Program-made: the position numbers and the translations under genes | The notes under the pieces: model-generated | Told to the model about the DNA's origin: nothing | Database searches by the model: none | Seen by the model: only the letters and a program-made list of their open reading frames with translations | In this document: positions 8,977-18,141 of the stretch, one piece after another | Layout: each line of letters begins with the position of its first letter | How positions within the stretch are numbered: the first letter of the stretch is position 1 | Origin: Novosphingobium naphthalenivorans NBRC 102051 | Lineage (GTDB): Bacteria; Pseudomonadota; Alphaproteobacteria; Sphingomonadales; Sphingomonadaceae | Direction: 5' to 3' | Assembly (NCBI RefSeq): GCF_001590985.1 | Contig: NZ_BCTX01000010.1 | Span: 24,711 to 88,710, forward strand | Length of the DNA: 64,000 nucleotides

Positions 8977-9264
8977 TCAGGACGGCTGGTCCGGCGTCAG
9001 CTCGGCAAGCAGCAGGTCGCGCGCGGCATTGGCTTCGTGCACCTGCTCGCTGCTTCCGCCCCGGTCGGGATGGACCGCGGCAATGCGGCGGCGATGCGCG
9101 TCGAGGATGTCCTTGCGGCTGGCCCCCACATCGAGGCCCAGCACTTCGCGGGCATGGACCGCGGCAAACGAGCGGCGCACTTGCGGCTTCTTCTGCCAGG
9201 GCCAGCGGCCGACGATCATGCGCCAGGCCACACAGCCCAGTGCAATAAGCCAGATCAGCTTCAC
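8977..9264 (-). CDS. small membrane-anchored J-domain (DnaJ-like) protein
   Basis: 95 residues. An N-terminal hydrophobic anchor (MKLIWLIALGCVAWRMIVG) is followed by a J domain with the invariant HPD triad at 65-67 (AVHPDRGG). This layout resembles Tim14/DjlA-like co-chaperones that stimulate DnaK ATPase at the membrane. It sits between mipZ (29 bases upstream) and the phosphohexomutase (7 bases downstream) on the same strand. Confidence 0.85.
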   Translation of the reverse strand: MKLIWLIALGCVAWRMIVGRWPWQKKPQVRRSFAAVHAREVLGLDVGASRKDILDAHRRRIAAVHPDRGGSSEQVHEANAARDLLLAELTPDQPS

Positions 9265-9293
9265 GCCCGGATCGCCTTCATCAACACCCGGTC

Positions 9294-10103
9294 CTATTCC
9301 GCCGCGAAGGCGATATCCGGCTGCCTGCGTGCGGGCATCGGCAGGTTGAGGCCCGCCACCAGTCCACGCAGCTCCTGCCGGGCCACCAGATGGCTGGTGC
9401 CCAGCTCACCCAGATAACCCTTGTCGAGCAGGGTCAGGCCCGAGGGGAACAGCTCGCGGTAGATAACGCGTTCGGAAAGGCCGCTGGCCACGCGGAAGCC
9501 GACGCGCTTGGACAATTCGCTCAGCGCCCCTTCCAGGCGGCGCATGTTGCGCGCTTCCACGTGCTGCACGCGGTTGCGCACCACCACCCAGTCCATCTCG
9601 CGGCGCCCTTCGTTCAGGGTCTTCTGCCCGCGCTTCTTGCGGGTTTCCCACATGAGCTCGGCATAGAACGAGAGCTTCTTCACCTTGAAGGTCTCGGCAT
9701 CGACATGGCCGATGAGGTCGAAGTCGACAAAGCTGTCGTTGAGCGGCGTCACCAGCGTGTCGGCCGTCGTCGCCACATGGCGGGCGAAGAGATCGTCCCG
9801 GCCCGGCGTGTCGAAGATCAGGAAATCGTAGCCGTCCGCGATCTGTTCGGCGAGATCGTCAAGCTCGTCGATATCGTCGCCGTCATAGACCGCAAAGCGC
9901 GCGCCGGGCAGCGCGATCTCGCGCTTGCGTTCGGTATCCACCCGGTTCTCCAGATAGCGGAACAGCGTGCGCTGACGCGGATCGAGATCGATCGCGGCGA
10001 CATTGGCGCCCTGATACGCCAGAGCAATGGCGACGTGAACGGCGGTGGTGGACTTGCCGGTGCCGCCCTTTTCATTGGCGAAGACGATACGATGCGCTGC
10101 CAC
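9294..10103 (-). CDS. mipZ: MipZ-type ParA family ATPase (division-plane positioning)
   Basis: ParA/MinD-superfamily P-loop ATPase of 269 residues. In alphaproteobacteria MipZ forms a gradient from the ParB-bound origin and inhibits FtsZ polymerisation away from midcell. The deviant Walker A motif KGGTGKST lies at about 12-19 with the signature Lys before GG. The second motif DLDPRQRTLFRYLENR and the DTPGRD segment (about 98-103) match MipZ rather than ParA or Soj, and the length is normal. No parAB lies beside it. Confidence 0.9.
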   Translation of the reverse strand: MAAHRIVFANEKGGTGKSTTAVHVAIALAYQGANVAAIDLDPRQRTLFRYLENRVDTERKREIALPGARFAVYDGDDIDELDDLAEQIADGYDFLIFDTPGRDDLFARHVATTADTLVTPLNDSFVDFDLIGHVDAETFKVKKLSFYAELMWETRKKRGQKTLNEGRREMDWVVVRNRVQHVEARNMRRLEGALSELSKRVGFRVASGLSERVIYRELFPSGLTLLDKGYLGELGTSHLVARQELRGLVAGLNLPMPARRQPDIAFAAE

Positions 10104-10242
10104 GGACTGTGATCGCTTTCCTGCTGCGGGAGGGTTGACCCAACCTTCTACGAATTCAAATGCATTGCCCGAAGGGGCACGCCGCGGCTAATGGCTGGCG
10201 CGTCCACCGGTCAAGGCCATCATATCGGAGCAGCCCCAGCCA

Positions 10243-11106
10243 ATGCAAACCGTCCACAGCCTTGATCCACTGCGCCGTGCAGTTGCCCAGTTGCGGGAAG
10301 CCGGACCGCTCGCGCTGGTGCCCACCATGGGCGCCTTGCATGAAGGCCATCTGACACTGGTGCGCGAAGCGAAGAAGCAAGCCGCCAGCGTGGCCGTCTC
10401 GATCTTCGTCAACCCGTTGCAGTTCGGCGCGGGCGAAGACCTCGATGCCTATCCCCGCCAGCTCGAACGCGACAGCGCGCTGCTGGAAGCGGAAGGGGTG
10501 GACCTCATCTGGGCGCCGACCGTCGAGGCGATGTATCCGCAGGGCTTTGCCACCAATATCTCGGTAACGGGCGTTAGCGAGGGCCTGTGCGGGGCAGCCC
10601 GCCCCGGCCATTTCGACGGCGTCGCCACGGTGGTGTGCAAGCTGTTTCATCAGGTCCTGCCCGATATCGCCCTGTTCGGGGAAAAGGACTGGCAGCAACT
10701 GGCCGTGATCCGCCGCATGGCCCGCGACCTCGATCTCACCCGCCCCCATGTGGACCAGATCCTGGGCGTGCCCACCGTGCGCGAAGCGGACGGTCTCGCG
10801 ATGTCCTCGCGCAATGCCTATCTGACGCCGCAGGAACGCACGCAGGCCGCGGCGCTTCCCGCGGCGATGAAAAGCGCCATTGCCGGGATCGAGGCCGGCA
10901 AGGATGTGGCCGACGAACTGCAGGCTCTGGAAGCCGCCCTGCTCGATGCCGGTTTCCATGCCGTCGACTACGCCAGCCTGCGCGATGCGGACGATCTGGC
11001 CGTGCTCGACCGCCGCTCGGCCCAACCGATGCGGCTGCTTGTCGCGGCCAAGATCGGCAAGGCCCGTTTGATCGACAACATGGCCGTTATGCCTTCGAGC
11101 TGCTAA
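10243..11106 (+). CDS. panC: pantoate-beta-alanine ligase
   Basis: ATP-dependent condensation of pantoate and beta-alanine to pantothenate, the last step of vitamin B5 synthesis; cytoplasmic. The 287 residues carry the ATP-binding PTMGALHEGH motif (about 28-37), the FVNPLQFG segment, GEKDWQQL and the VREADGLAMSSRN motif, all diagnostic. It is divergent from mipZ across a 139-base spacer and monocistronic here; panB is not in the window. Confidence 0.95.
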   Translation: MQTVHSLDPLRRAVAQLREAGPLALVPTMGALHEGHLTLVREAKKQAASVAVSIFVNPLQFGAGEDLDAYPRQLERDSALLEAEGVDLIWAPTVEAMYPQGFATNISVTGVSEGLCGAARPGHFDGVATVVCKLFHQVLPDIALFGEKDWQQLAVIRRMARDLDLTRPHVDQILGVPTVREADGLAMSSRNAYLTPQERTQAAALPAAMKSAIAGIEAGKDVADELQALEAALLDAGFHAVDYASLRDADDLAVLDRRSAQPMRLLVAAKIGKARLIDNMAVMPSSC

Positions 11107-11221
11107 GTCACCTTACTGACATCGTCATTTGTTCAAGGGCCAGCAGCGGCCTAGATTCGGGATGTCTTGGGACTGGGCGATCCGCATTTCGCAATGCGGC
11201 AGCAAGGAGGGAATATCTGTC

Positions 11222-11992
11222 ATGAAAAAATTCGTCTGCGTACTTGGTGCAATCGCCATTTCGGCCGGTGCAAATCCGGCAATAGCCAAAAGCAAGTCTT
11301 CCGCGCGCCAGGAACAGGAACGCGGGACGCAGGAAATTCCCGTCTGCTACAAGAACCTCGGAACGATCGCGATCGTCGAGCCGGACAACAAGTGGTGGCG
11401 CGAATTCAACCTCGGCAGCCCGGAAGCGATCCTCAAAGTGTTCGTCCAGCGCTCCCACTGCTTCACGCTCGTCAACCGCGGCCGCTCGCTCCAGAGCAGC
11501 GCGATGGAGCGGGCCCTCGCCGAGCAGGGCGAACTCCAGGCCGGATCGAACATCGGCAAGGGCCAGATCAAGGCGGCGGACTACTTCCTCCAGCCCGATA
11601 TCGTCTCCACCAACAACAACTCGGGCGGCACCAATCTCGGCGGCGTGCTGGGCGGTGTCGGCGGCCTGTTCGGCCGCGGCTTCGGCGCCATCGCCGGCGG
11701 CATCAACATCAAGAAGGGTGAAGCCAACGTGACGCTTTCGATCGTCAACGCGCGCACCACTGTCGAGGAAGCGCTGACCGAAGGCTATGCCCGCAAGTCC
11801 GATGTCAGCTTCGGCGCGGGTGGCGGCGGCTTCTTTGGCGGCACGTTCGCCGGGGTCGGCGGCGGCGGCTACCAGAACACCCAGATCGGCCAGATCATCG
11901 TGCTGGCCTACCTCGATGCCTATACCAAGCTGGTGGACCAGCTCGGCGGCCTGCCCGAGGATGCCTCGGCAGCAGCGCCCGAAGCGCACTGA
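11222..11992 (+). CDS. exported CsgG/HfaB-like protein
   Basis: From the ATG at 11222, supported by AAGGAGG at 11204-11210, the protein has 256 residues with a signal peptide (MKKFVC..., cleavage near AIA-KS). There is no lipobox cysteine, so it is probably periplasmic or outer-membrane associated rather than a lipoprotein. The mature part resembles the CsgG/HfaB family, which forms outer-membrane secretion or adhesin-anchoring oligomers. Two Gly-rich patches (about 135-160 and 196-220) could be membrane-inserting loops. No curli or holdfast genes are adjacent, so the role is open. Confidence 0.65.
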   Translation: MKKFVCVLGAIAISAGANPAIAKSKSSARQEQERGTQEIPVCYKNLGTIAIVEPDNKWWREFNLGSPEAILKVFVQRSHCFTLVNRGRSLQSSAMERALAEQGELQAGSNIGKGQIKAADYFLQPDIVSTNNNSGGTNLGGVLGGVGGLFGRGFGAIAGGINIKKGEANVTLSIVNARTTVEEALTEGYARKSDVSFGAGGGGFFGGTFAGVGGGGYQNTQIGQIIVLAYLDAYTKLVDQLGGLPEDASAAAPEAH

Positions 11993-12020
11993 CGGCTGGA
12001 AACGCCCGGCATTTCAGGAA

Positions 12021-12049
12021 AGGGCGGGCCTGCGGGTCCGCCCTTTTTG
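12021..12049 (+). terminator. Rho-independent terminator after the CsgG-like gene
   Basis: Stem AGGGCGGGCC (12021-12030) with GGTCCGCCCT (12035-12044), one G-T pair, a TGCG loop, followed by TTTT. Confidence 0.88.
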
Positions 12050-12552
12050 CTGGGGCCGGCAATCGACCGCCTGGCCCAGGACCTGCAAGGCTGCCGTTCG
12101 CTCCCTGACAGCTCCTCCTAACAGCCATTGTCAGGCGACCGGGACGGCGTTGTACCATAGTCTGCCGGACGTCCATTCAACGCAGATCCGGGCCGGGAGA
12201 TGACGCCTTTCGAAACCATGTCCCCAACAATCGCCGGAACGGCCCTGCTCCCGGATGCAGGCCGGGCCGTGACGCCTGCTGAGCGTACCGGGGAAGCGGA
12301 CACGTCCATCCCAGTCCCTCCATGTGGCGATCCGTAACCCCCCGCCAGATGGCGGCTTTCACGCCTGCCGCGATCGAGGGCTGGGCAGATCCCCGATCCG
12401 GAACGGCCGAATGTGCCGCCACTGGCACCCCCGCCCCGGTGTGCAACGGCGCGTCCATTGCCATCGCGGGCGGGGCATCCTACCGATCATGGAATTCAGG
12501 CGACGCGTGCGGTAAAGACGCGATGGGTGGCACCAAAGGGGACAATAGCGGA
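12050..12552. other. intergenic region before the two-component system
   Basis: About 500 bases. An open frame extends the response-regulator frame upstream to 12322, but its residues (Pro/Ala/Gly-rich, no domain) do not look like a protein. I see no RNA gene, repeat or clear operator. The promoter of the regulator-kinase pair should be here. Confidence 0.4.
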
Positions 12553-13239
12553 ATGAGCGGGCTCAATATCCTCTATATCGAGGACGATGCGCGCGCTGCC
12601 TCGCAAGTTGAGGAACTGATCGCGGGATCCGGCAACACGGTCACCTGGGCGCCGACCGGGGCCGATGGTCTGCGGCGGGCAGGCGCCGAGCGCTTCGATG
12701 TGATCATTCTCGACCGTATGCTGCCCGATCTCGACGGGATCACGCTGCTGGGCCGGCTGCGGGAAAGCGGCGTCGGCACGCCGGTGCTGATGCTCTCGGC
12801 GCTGGGCCGGACGTCCGATCGCGCCGAAGGGCTCGATGGCGGGGCCGACGATTACCTGGCCAAGCCCTTCGAAGCCGAGGAACTGCTCGCGCGGCTGCGC
12901 GCCCTCCATCGCCGCGGCTCGGGCCGCGAACACAGCGCCGTCATCCTCTACGGTGCGTTCGAATGCCACGTGAAGGCCCGCACCGCCTTTCGCGACAACC
13001 GGCATCTTTCGCTGAGCCCCAAGGAATTTGACCTGTTCCGGTATTTCATGAGCAATGCCGGGGAAGTGCTGACGCGCGAGATGCTGCTGCGCGATGTGTG
13101 GAAAATGAATTTCGATCCGCAGACCAACGTCGTCGATGTCAACATCGGCCGTCTGCGCCGCAAGCTTGAGGACGGATTCGACAGTCCCGCCCTCGAAACG
13201 ATCTGGGGATCGGGCTACCGGCTGCTGGACGGGCGGTGA
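12553..13239 (+). CDS. OmpR-family response regulator
   Basis: A 228-residue two-domain transcription regulator. The receiver domain (about 4-115) has the acidic pair Asp11/Asp12, phospho-acceptor Asp54 in ILDRMLPD, Ser82 at the switch position and Lys104 in YLAKPF. The C-terminal winged-helix domain (about 130-228) ends in the NVVDVNIGRLRRKL recognition region and IWGSGYRL. The start at MSGLNILYIEDD is chosen because upstream in-frame residues are not conserved-looking. It is translationally coupled to the kinase (GTGA overlap). Confidence 0.9.
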   Translation: MSGLNILYIEDDARAASQVEELIAGSGNTVTWAPTGADGLRRAGAERFDVIILDRMLPDLDGITLLGRLRESGVGTPVLMLSALGRTSDRAEGLDGGADDYLAKPFEAEELLARLRALHRRGSGREHSAVILYGAFECHVKARTAFRDNRHLSLSPKEFDLFRYFMSNAGEVLTREMLLRDVWKMNFDPQTNVVDVNIGRLRRKLEDGFDSPALETIWGSGYRLLDGR

Positions 13240-14591
13240 TCCACCTCGTCGCGATCCGCCATTCGATCTTTGCCCAGATCGTGCTCTGGGCGATCTTCAC
13301 TGCCGCAGAGATCACTTTCGGCCTGTGGCTGCTTACCGACAGCACCATCCAGCGGACCAATCATCAGGCCCTGGAACGCGCCATCGATCTCGATATGGCG
13401 GGCATGGTCGACATTTTCGCCAGCGGCGGCGCGGAAGAACTCTCCAAGCGCATAAGCGACCGTCTGGCGCTGCAGCCGCGCAACGGCAACACCGCGCATT
13501 ATCTCCTTGTCGATGCGCAGAACCATCGCATTGCCGGTGACATCAAGGGCTGGCCGGCCCTGCGCCCGGCAAGCGGCAACGTCGCGGAAATCCGGCTCGA
13601 CAACGGCGGCAACGCGTTCGCCCGCACGACCCAGCTGGACCCGGAGCTGCGACTGCTGGTCGCACACGAGCATCACGATCTCGACGTGCTGCTGCGTCAG
13701 GTTGCGCTGGCTTTCCTGAGCGGCGGCATTCTGGCCGTTCTGGCTGTGGCGCTCGGCGGCTGGATGGCCGCCCGGCGGCTTGCCGGCCGCATCGAAAGAA
13801 TCAACGCCGCCTTTCGCCAGCCCGACAATTCGGCGCTGGAGGACCTGTTCCTGGACGCGGGCGGCCGCGACGAGATCGACGAGCTGACGATCCACTCGGG
13901 CAACGCGCTCGTGCGGCTCAAGCGGCTGGCCGCTGCCCATCGCGAAACGACCGACCATGTCGCGCACGAAATGCGCACGCCGTTGATGCACCTCGACAAC
14001 CGGCTGGTCAAAGCGCTGGCCGCCACGCCCGATGCCGAAACGGCCGCCCGCATCGCCGATGCCCGCACCGAGATCCGCGGGATCATCCGTATGCTCGAAT
14101 CGCTGCTGGACATTGCCGCCAGCGAAGCGCGGCGCGGCGACCGTCACGGCCTGGCCCCCGTCGACCTCAGCCTTCTTGCCGCCCGCCTGGGCGAACTCTA
14201 CGCCGACAGCGCCGAGGAAACGGGCCGGGCGCTCAAACTCGACATCGAGCCTCAAGTCATCATCGAGGGCGAGGAAATGGCCCTGACCCGGCTGATCACC
14301 AACCTGCTCGACAATGCCTTCAAGTTCGTGCCCGCCGGGGGCACCGTCTGGCTCGTGCTGCGCAAGGGGCCCAAGCTGATCGTCAGCGACGACGGCCCCG
14401 GCGTTCCCGAAGATCAACGGGAGACGATTTTCGAGAAGTTCAGCAAAGGCGAACGCTCCGCCGGTTCCGATGGCGCGGGGCTGGGGCTGGCCTTGTGCCG
14501 GGCGATTGCCGAACGCCACCATCTGAAAATCACCCTTGTGCCGACAGACAAGGGCGCCTGCTTCAGTGTTAGCCCGGAAACCAAGCGCTAG
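13236..14591 (+). CDS. membrane sensor histidine kinase
   Basis: Partner of the preceding regulator. The GTG start overlaps its stop (GTGA). The 451 residues have two membrane segments (about 11-34 and 152-176) flanking a periplasmic sensor of roughly 115 residues, a HAMP-like linker, the H-box HVAHEMRTPL with phospho-acceptor His244, an N-box (NLLDNAFK) and G-boxes (SDDGPGVP, GAGLGLAL). The stimulus is unknown; the periplasmic domain has no recognisable fold to me. The next genes, mlaA and a glycosyltransferase, suggest but do not prove an envelope-related signal. Confidence 0.9.
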   Translation: MIHLVAIRHSIFAQIVLWAIFTAAEITFGLWLLTDSTIQRTNHQALERAIDLDMAGMVDIFASGGAEELSKRISDRLALQPRNGNTAHYLLVDAQNHRIAGDIKGWPALRPASGNVAEIRLDNGGNAFARTTQLDPELRLLVAHEHHDLDVLLRQVALAFLSGGILAVLAVALGGWMAARRLAGRIERINAAFRQPDNSALEDLFLDAGGRDEIDELTIHSGNALVRLKRLAAAHRETTDHVAHEMRTPLMHLDNRLVKALAATPDAETAARIADARTEIRGIIRMLESLLDIAASEARRGDRHGLAPVDLSLLAARLGELYADSAEETGRALKLDIEPQVIIEGEEMALTRLITNLLDNAFKFVPAGGTVWLVLRKGPKLIVSDDGPGVPEDQRETIFEKFSKGERSAGSDGAGLGLALCRAIAERHHLKITLVPTDKGACFSVSPETKR

Positions 14592-14789
14592 CGTCAAGGC
14601 CTCTCGGGAGCCCGTATGAAAATTCGCCTGCCGCGAATTTTGCGCCACCGGCCCGCTCTCGCCCCGGCCGGTGTCTGATGAATTTTGGCCACGCACCTGC
14701 GGAAAATCCCCCTTTGCAACGTCTTGCAATTGGCGCGCGCGTCTTCGTGCCCATATAGGTTCCCGCGATAGGCCAATCAGGGTGTTTTT

Positions 14790-15824
14790 TTGTCGTTAGT
14801 CTTATGTGTTGCCCCGTTGATGGTCGCGGCTGCGCCCGCGGCGCTCAACGTACCGCCTGCCGCAGCGGCTCCTGCCGAAGCTGTTACCGAAACTGCGCCT
14901 GCCGGAATACCTGACGCAAGCGGCAGCGCGCCGGAAGCGACCGCCGCACCTTCTGCCGCAGCCTCCACCGACACCGAAGCAGAAGCCCCCGCGATTGTCG
15001 TCACCGGGCATCCGCCATCGCCCGCCGACCCGGTCGAACAGCTCAACGCAGTGTCCTTCAAGGCCGTGCAGGCGGTCGATTCCGCCGTGGTCGGCCCCAT
15101 CGCCCACACTTATAAAGTCACTGTCCCCGAACCCGTCCGCGACGGGGTGCACAACGCCCTCGACAATCTCGACGAGCCCATCGTCTTTCTCAACTTCCTG
15201 CTCCAGCTCAAGCCGGGCAAGGCCATCGAGACACTCGGCCGGTTCGCCATCAACACCACGCTCGGCGTGGGCGGACTGTTCGATGTCGCCAAGAAGAAGC
15301 CGTTCAACCTGCCGCGGCGCTCGAACGGCCTTGCCGATACTCTCGGCTACTATGGCGTCGGGCCCGGACCTTACCTGTTCCTGCCGGTGATCGGATCGAC
15401 CACGGTGCGCGACCTCATCGCGCGTCCGTTCGACCTGCTGATCCTGCCGGCGATCGCCCCGACGCCGTTCTCCGATCCCAAGGTCGCCCTGGGCAAGGGC
15501 ATTATAAGCGCGGTCGACGAGCGCGAGCAGAATGACGAGAAGATCGCCCGGATTCACGGGGCAGCGGATCCCTATTACGTCCAGCGCGAGGAATACCTCG
15601 CCCGCCGCAAGGCGGAGATCGAAGTGCTCAAGGGCAAGCGCAAGAGCATCTACGACCCGCCCTACTACGAACTTCCCCCATTACCTGCTAAAGACGGTCC
15701 GGCCACAGACACCAACGCCCCGAACACCGGCACTCCAGACGCCGCCAACGCCCCAGACACCACCCCCGCTGAAACCGCCCCTGCTGGAACCGCCCCTGCT
15801 GAAACCAACGCCGCCGAACCATGA
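14790..15824 (+). CDS. mlaA: MlaA (VacJ) family phospholipid-transport protein
   Basis: Outer-membrane component that removes surface-exposed phospholipids and passes them to MlaC and the inner-membrane Mla complex. The central part (about 75-290) matches the family: EPVRDGVHNALDNLDEPIVF, RFAINTTLGVGGLFDVA and the TLGYYGVGPGPYLFLPVIG segment. The best start is a TTG at 14790, giving a short signal-like hydrophobic stretch; an ATG at 14820 would remove most of it. No lipobox cysteine is evident, although the family is usually a lipoprotein. The C-terminal 45 residues are a Thr/Ala/Pro-rich tail. It overlaps the glycosyltransferase by 4 bases. Confidence 0.88.
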   Translation: MSLVLCVAPLMVAAAPAALNVPPAAAAPAEAVTETAPAGIPDASGSAPEATAAPSAAASTDTEAEAPAIVVTGHPPSPADPVEQLNAVSFKAVQAVDSAVVGPIAHTYKVTVPEPVRDGVHNALDNLDEPIVFLNFLLQLKPGKAIETLGRFAINTTLGVGGLFDVAKKKPFNLPRRSNGLADTLGYYGVGPGPYLFLPVIGSTTVRDLIARPFDLLILPAIAPTPFSDPKVALGKGIISAVDEREQNDEKIARIHGAADPYYVQREEYLARRKAEIEVLKGKRKSIYDPPYYELPPLPAKDGPATDTNAPNTGTPDAANAPDTTPAETAPAGTAPAETNAAEP

Positions 15825-17059
15825 TCCCCGCGCCCACCTCTCCAGATTCCGTCCTGTCCACGGCCGTCCCTCCCGCCCTGTCCGCGCTCCGGATCGCCTT
15901 CGTCAGCGGAAACTACAATTGCCTGCGGGACGGCGCCAACCGCGCCCAGAACATGCTCGTGCGCTATCTGCTCGAACACGGTGCGCAAGTGCGGGTCTAT
16001 TCACCCACTTGCGATACGCCCGCGTTCGAACCCGCGGGGGATCTGGTGAGCATCCCCTCCACCCCGCTGCCTTTCGGCCGCAAGGAATACCGCATGGCCT
16101 GGCGGCTGCCCCGGACGATCCGCGAGGACATCGCCGCGTTCGCGCCCAATCTGTTCCATATCTCCCTGCCCCTGTTGCACGGCAGGAGCGCCTTGAAACT
16201 GGCGCGCCACATGGGCGTGCCGGCCGTCGCCGCGATGCATACGCGCTTCGAGACGTATCCGCGCTACTACGGGCTGGGCTTCATGGAACGCCCGCTGCTG
16301 GCCGTGCTGCGCCGGTTCTACCAAGCCTGCGACCACGTGGTGGCCCCATGCGAATCCGCCGCCCGGACGATGGAGGCGCAGGACATGCACAGCCAGGTCG
16401 GGATCTGGGCGCGCGGCGTCGATCCCGAAGTGTTCCATCCGGACAGGCGCGACATGGCCTGGCGGCGCGAACAGGGCTTTGCCGACGATCAGCCGGTCAT
16501 CGCCTTTCTCGGACGGCTGGTGCTGGAAAAGGGGCTGAATGATTTCGCCGCCGCCATTGCCCGGCTGCGCCGCGAAAACCCGGCATTCGGCGTGCTCGTC
16601 ATCGGTGATGGCCCGGCCCGCGCCCAGTTCGAGCAGGCGCTGGGCGGCACTGCCGTTTTCGCAGGCTACCAGCAGGGTGCCGGCCTGGCCCGCGCCATCG
16701 CGAGCGCCGACATCCTGCTCAACCCCTCCTCGACCGAGGCTTTCGGCAATGTCTCGCTCGAAGCCATGGCCAGCGGCGTCCCTGTGATCGCCGCCGACGC
16801 CACGGGCAACAGCAACATCGTGATCGACGGCCTGACCGGAGCCCTCATTCCGCCCGGCGACATTGACGGCTATACCGGAGCCCTGCTGCGCTATCTCGCG
16901 GACCCCCTGCTGCGCAAAGCCCACGCGTTCAATGCCACGGCCCACAGCCAGTCGTTCACCTGGGACAGGGCCAGCGAAGGAATCGCCCGCATCTATCTTG
17001 CGGCAATCGCGGGCCGCCCCCCGGTATCCCGCGAAGTGATATTGACCGACCCCCAGTGA
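15821..17059 (+). CDS. GT4-family glycosyltransferase
   Basis: GT-B fold retaining glycosyltransferase of 412 residues. The N-terminal Rossmann domain starts at about 27 (LRIAFVSGNYNCLRDGANR). The C-terminal nucleotide-sugar domain carries the EX7E motif in STEAFGNVSLEAMASG. The pattern (MHTRFETYPRYY, GVDPEVFHPDRRD) resembles SqdX/MgtA-like lipid glycosyltransferases and GDP-mannose-dependent mannosyltransferases. Its ATG overlaps the mlaA stop, so both are co-translated; a glycolipid acceptor in the envelope is a reasonable inference. The sugar donor cannot be assigned. Confidence 0.85.
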   Translation: MIPAPTSPDSVLSTAVPPALSALRIAFVSGNYNCLRDGANRAQNMLVRYLLEHGAQVRVYSPTCDTPAFEPAGDLVSIPSTPLPFGRKEYRMAWRLPRTIREDIAAFAPNLFHISLPLLHGRSALKLARHMGVPAVAAMHTRFETYPRYYGLGFMERPLLAVLRRFYQACDHVVAPCESAARTMEAQDMHSQVGIWARGVDPEVFHPDRRDMAWRREQGFADDQPVIAFLGRLVLEKGLNDFAAAIARLRRENPAFGVLVIGDGPARAQFEQALGGTAVFAGYQQGAGLARAIASADILLNPSSTEAFGNVSLEAMASGVPVIAADATGNSNIVIDGLTGALIPPGDIDGYTGALLRYLADPLLRKAHAFNATAHSQSFTWDRASEGIARIYLAAIAGRPPVSREVILTDPQ

Positions 17060-17155
17060 TTGTGGCAAGCGCGCTTTGCTTGCGGAACAGTCTGTAAACC
17101 GGCCTGTACCCCGTCAGCGCAGCCAGCACGTGGAACCGCGGTTTCCTGCAGGTTT

Positions 17156-17229
17156 GCGGGTGTAGCTCAATGGTAGAGCAGAAGCTTCCCAAGCTTACGA
17201 CGAGGGTTCGATTCCCTTCACCCGCTCCA
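17156..17229 (+). tRNA. tRNA-Gly (anticodon CCC)
   Basis: A complete 74-base cloverleaf with encoded CCA. Acceptor GCGGGTG (17156-17162) pairs with CACCCGC (17219-17225), then T and CCA. The D-arm is GCTC/GAGC, the anticodon loop TTCCCAA, the T-arm GAGGG-TTCGATT-CCCTT (last pair G-U). Anticodon CCC reads GGG codons. The 3' half is repeated imperfectly at 28487, so this tRNA is a likely integration target. Confidence 0.95.
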
Positions 17230-17304
17230 TCCTGAACAGGTCCAGAAGCGGTCGCTGGTTCAACGGCACCCGCTGCCCGCATTGCCTCAATCGCAAGACA
17301 AGCT

Positions 17305-17556
17305 ATGATCCCCGAGATGCAAGATCGACAGGATCATTTCGCCTACTGTGTCCAACTGGTTGGTGGCATCACCGCTTTTTCGCGGCGCCTCCGGATAGAT
17401 GAGCGAGCTATCCGGCGGTTCATTAACGGCGAGCGGCCCATCAGCGACGGTCTGCTTCAAGACACCGCGGAGGCATTACGCGAACTCAGCGCGGAAGCCA
17501 GCGCGGCGGCAGAAACAATCTCTGCCACTTTGACCACTGAACCACGCGATCCGTAA
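17305..17556 (+). CDS. small protein with a possible helix-turn-helix
   Basis: 83 residues beginning MIPEMQDRQDHFAYCV. The segment ITAFSRRLRIDERAIRRFINGERP reads like a Cro/CI-type DNA-binding helix-turn-helix, which suggests a phage- or plasmid-like origin. It lies 76 bases after the tRNA, where element genes often sit. Not recognised beyond that; a short Ala-rich C-terminal helix follows. Confidence 0.5.
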   Translation: MIPEMQDRQDHFAYCVQLVGGITAFSRRLRIDERAIRRFINGERPISDGLLQDTAEALRELSAEASAAAETISATLTTEPRDP

Positions 17557-17616
17557 TCGGCTCAGTTCGAACTGCCGTTCGCACCTTGTAGGCGAGCGCG
17601 AGTTTCGCCTGTATCC

Positions 17617-17829
17617 CTACTCACTGGCCGCGCGGCTTCTCATTTCCGCGTAGGCCTTCTCTCGCGCGTCGGGCGTCAAAGACAAAAGGTAACGGCTTGC
17701 CTCCTTATAGGTCAGAAACGGCTGGCCATCGGCGATGATGGGGACCGTGCGGCCATTGTAGATCCTGCGCAGCAACCGCCGCTGCGATCTACCCAGCGAC
17801 TGATCGCAGTCTTCGGTGATGGCAGTATC
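17617..17829 (-). pseudogene. fragment of an unknown gene without a start codon
   Basis: A minus-strand frame open from 17829 to a TAG at 17617 encodes about 70 protein-like residues, including RIYNGRTVPIIADGQPFLTY and AREKAYAEMRSRAASE. It has a stop just upstream and no ATG or GTG before the well-formed part. It looks like the 3' remnant of a gene, consistent with decay between the tRNA and the pilus cluster. Confidence 0.4.
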
Positions 17830-18141
17830 CTATCCTGGAGAACGTCTGTTCGCTGCTACCATCGCCAGCGCACGCAGGCGAGCCTGCTTGCGCCGCCAAA
17901 CCGGACATTGGGCGGTTCAAATCGGCTTCCCGAAACCGGCCGTTTGTTCAGGAAGCCCGGATCGACGACGAACGACCGCTGCCCGGCAACGCCCCTTGAT
18001 AATACTGACTATTTTTCTGAACCCGAACGACCCAAATCAAATTAGTTAACGAGCGCGCTCACGGAGTTAACCTTCGTTGAACACGGCACGTTGAACTTCA
18101 TGCTTCATAACGGCCCCATGAAAACCTTGGGGTTTACGTCA

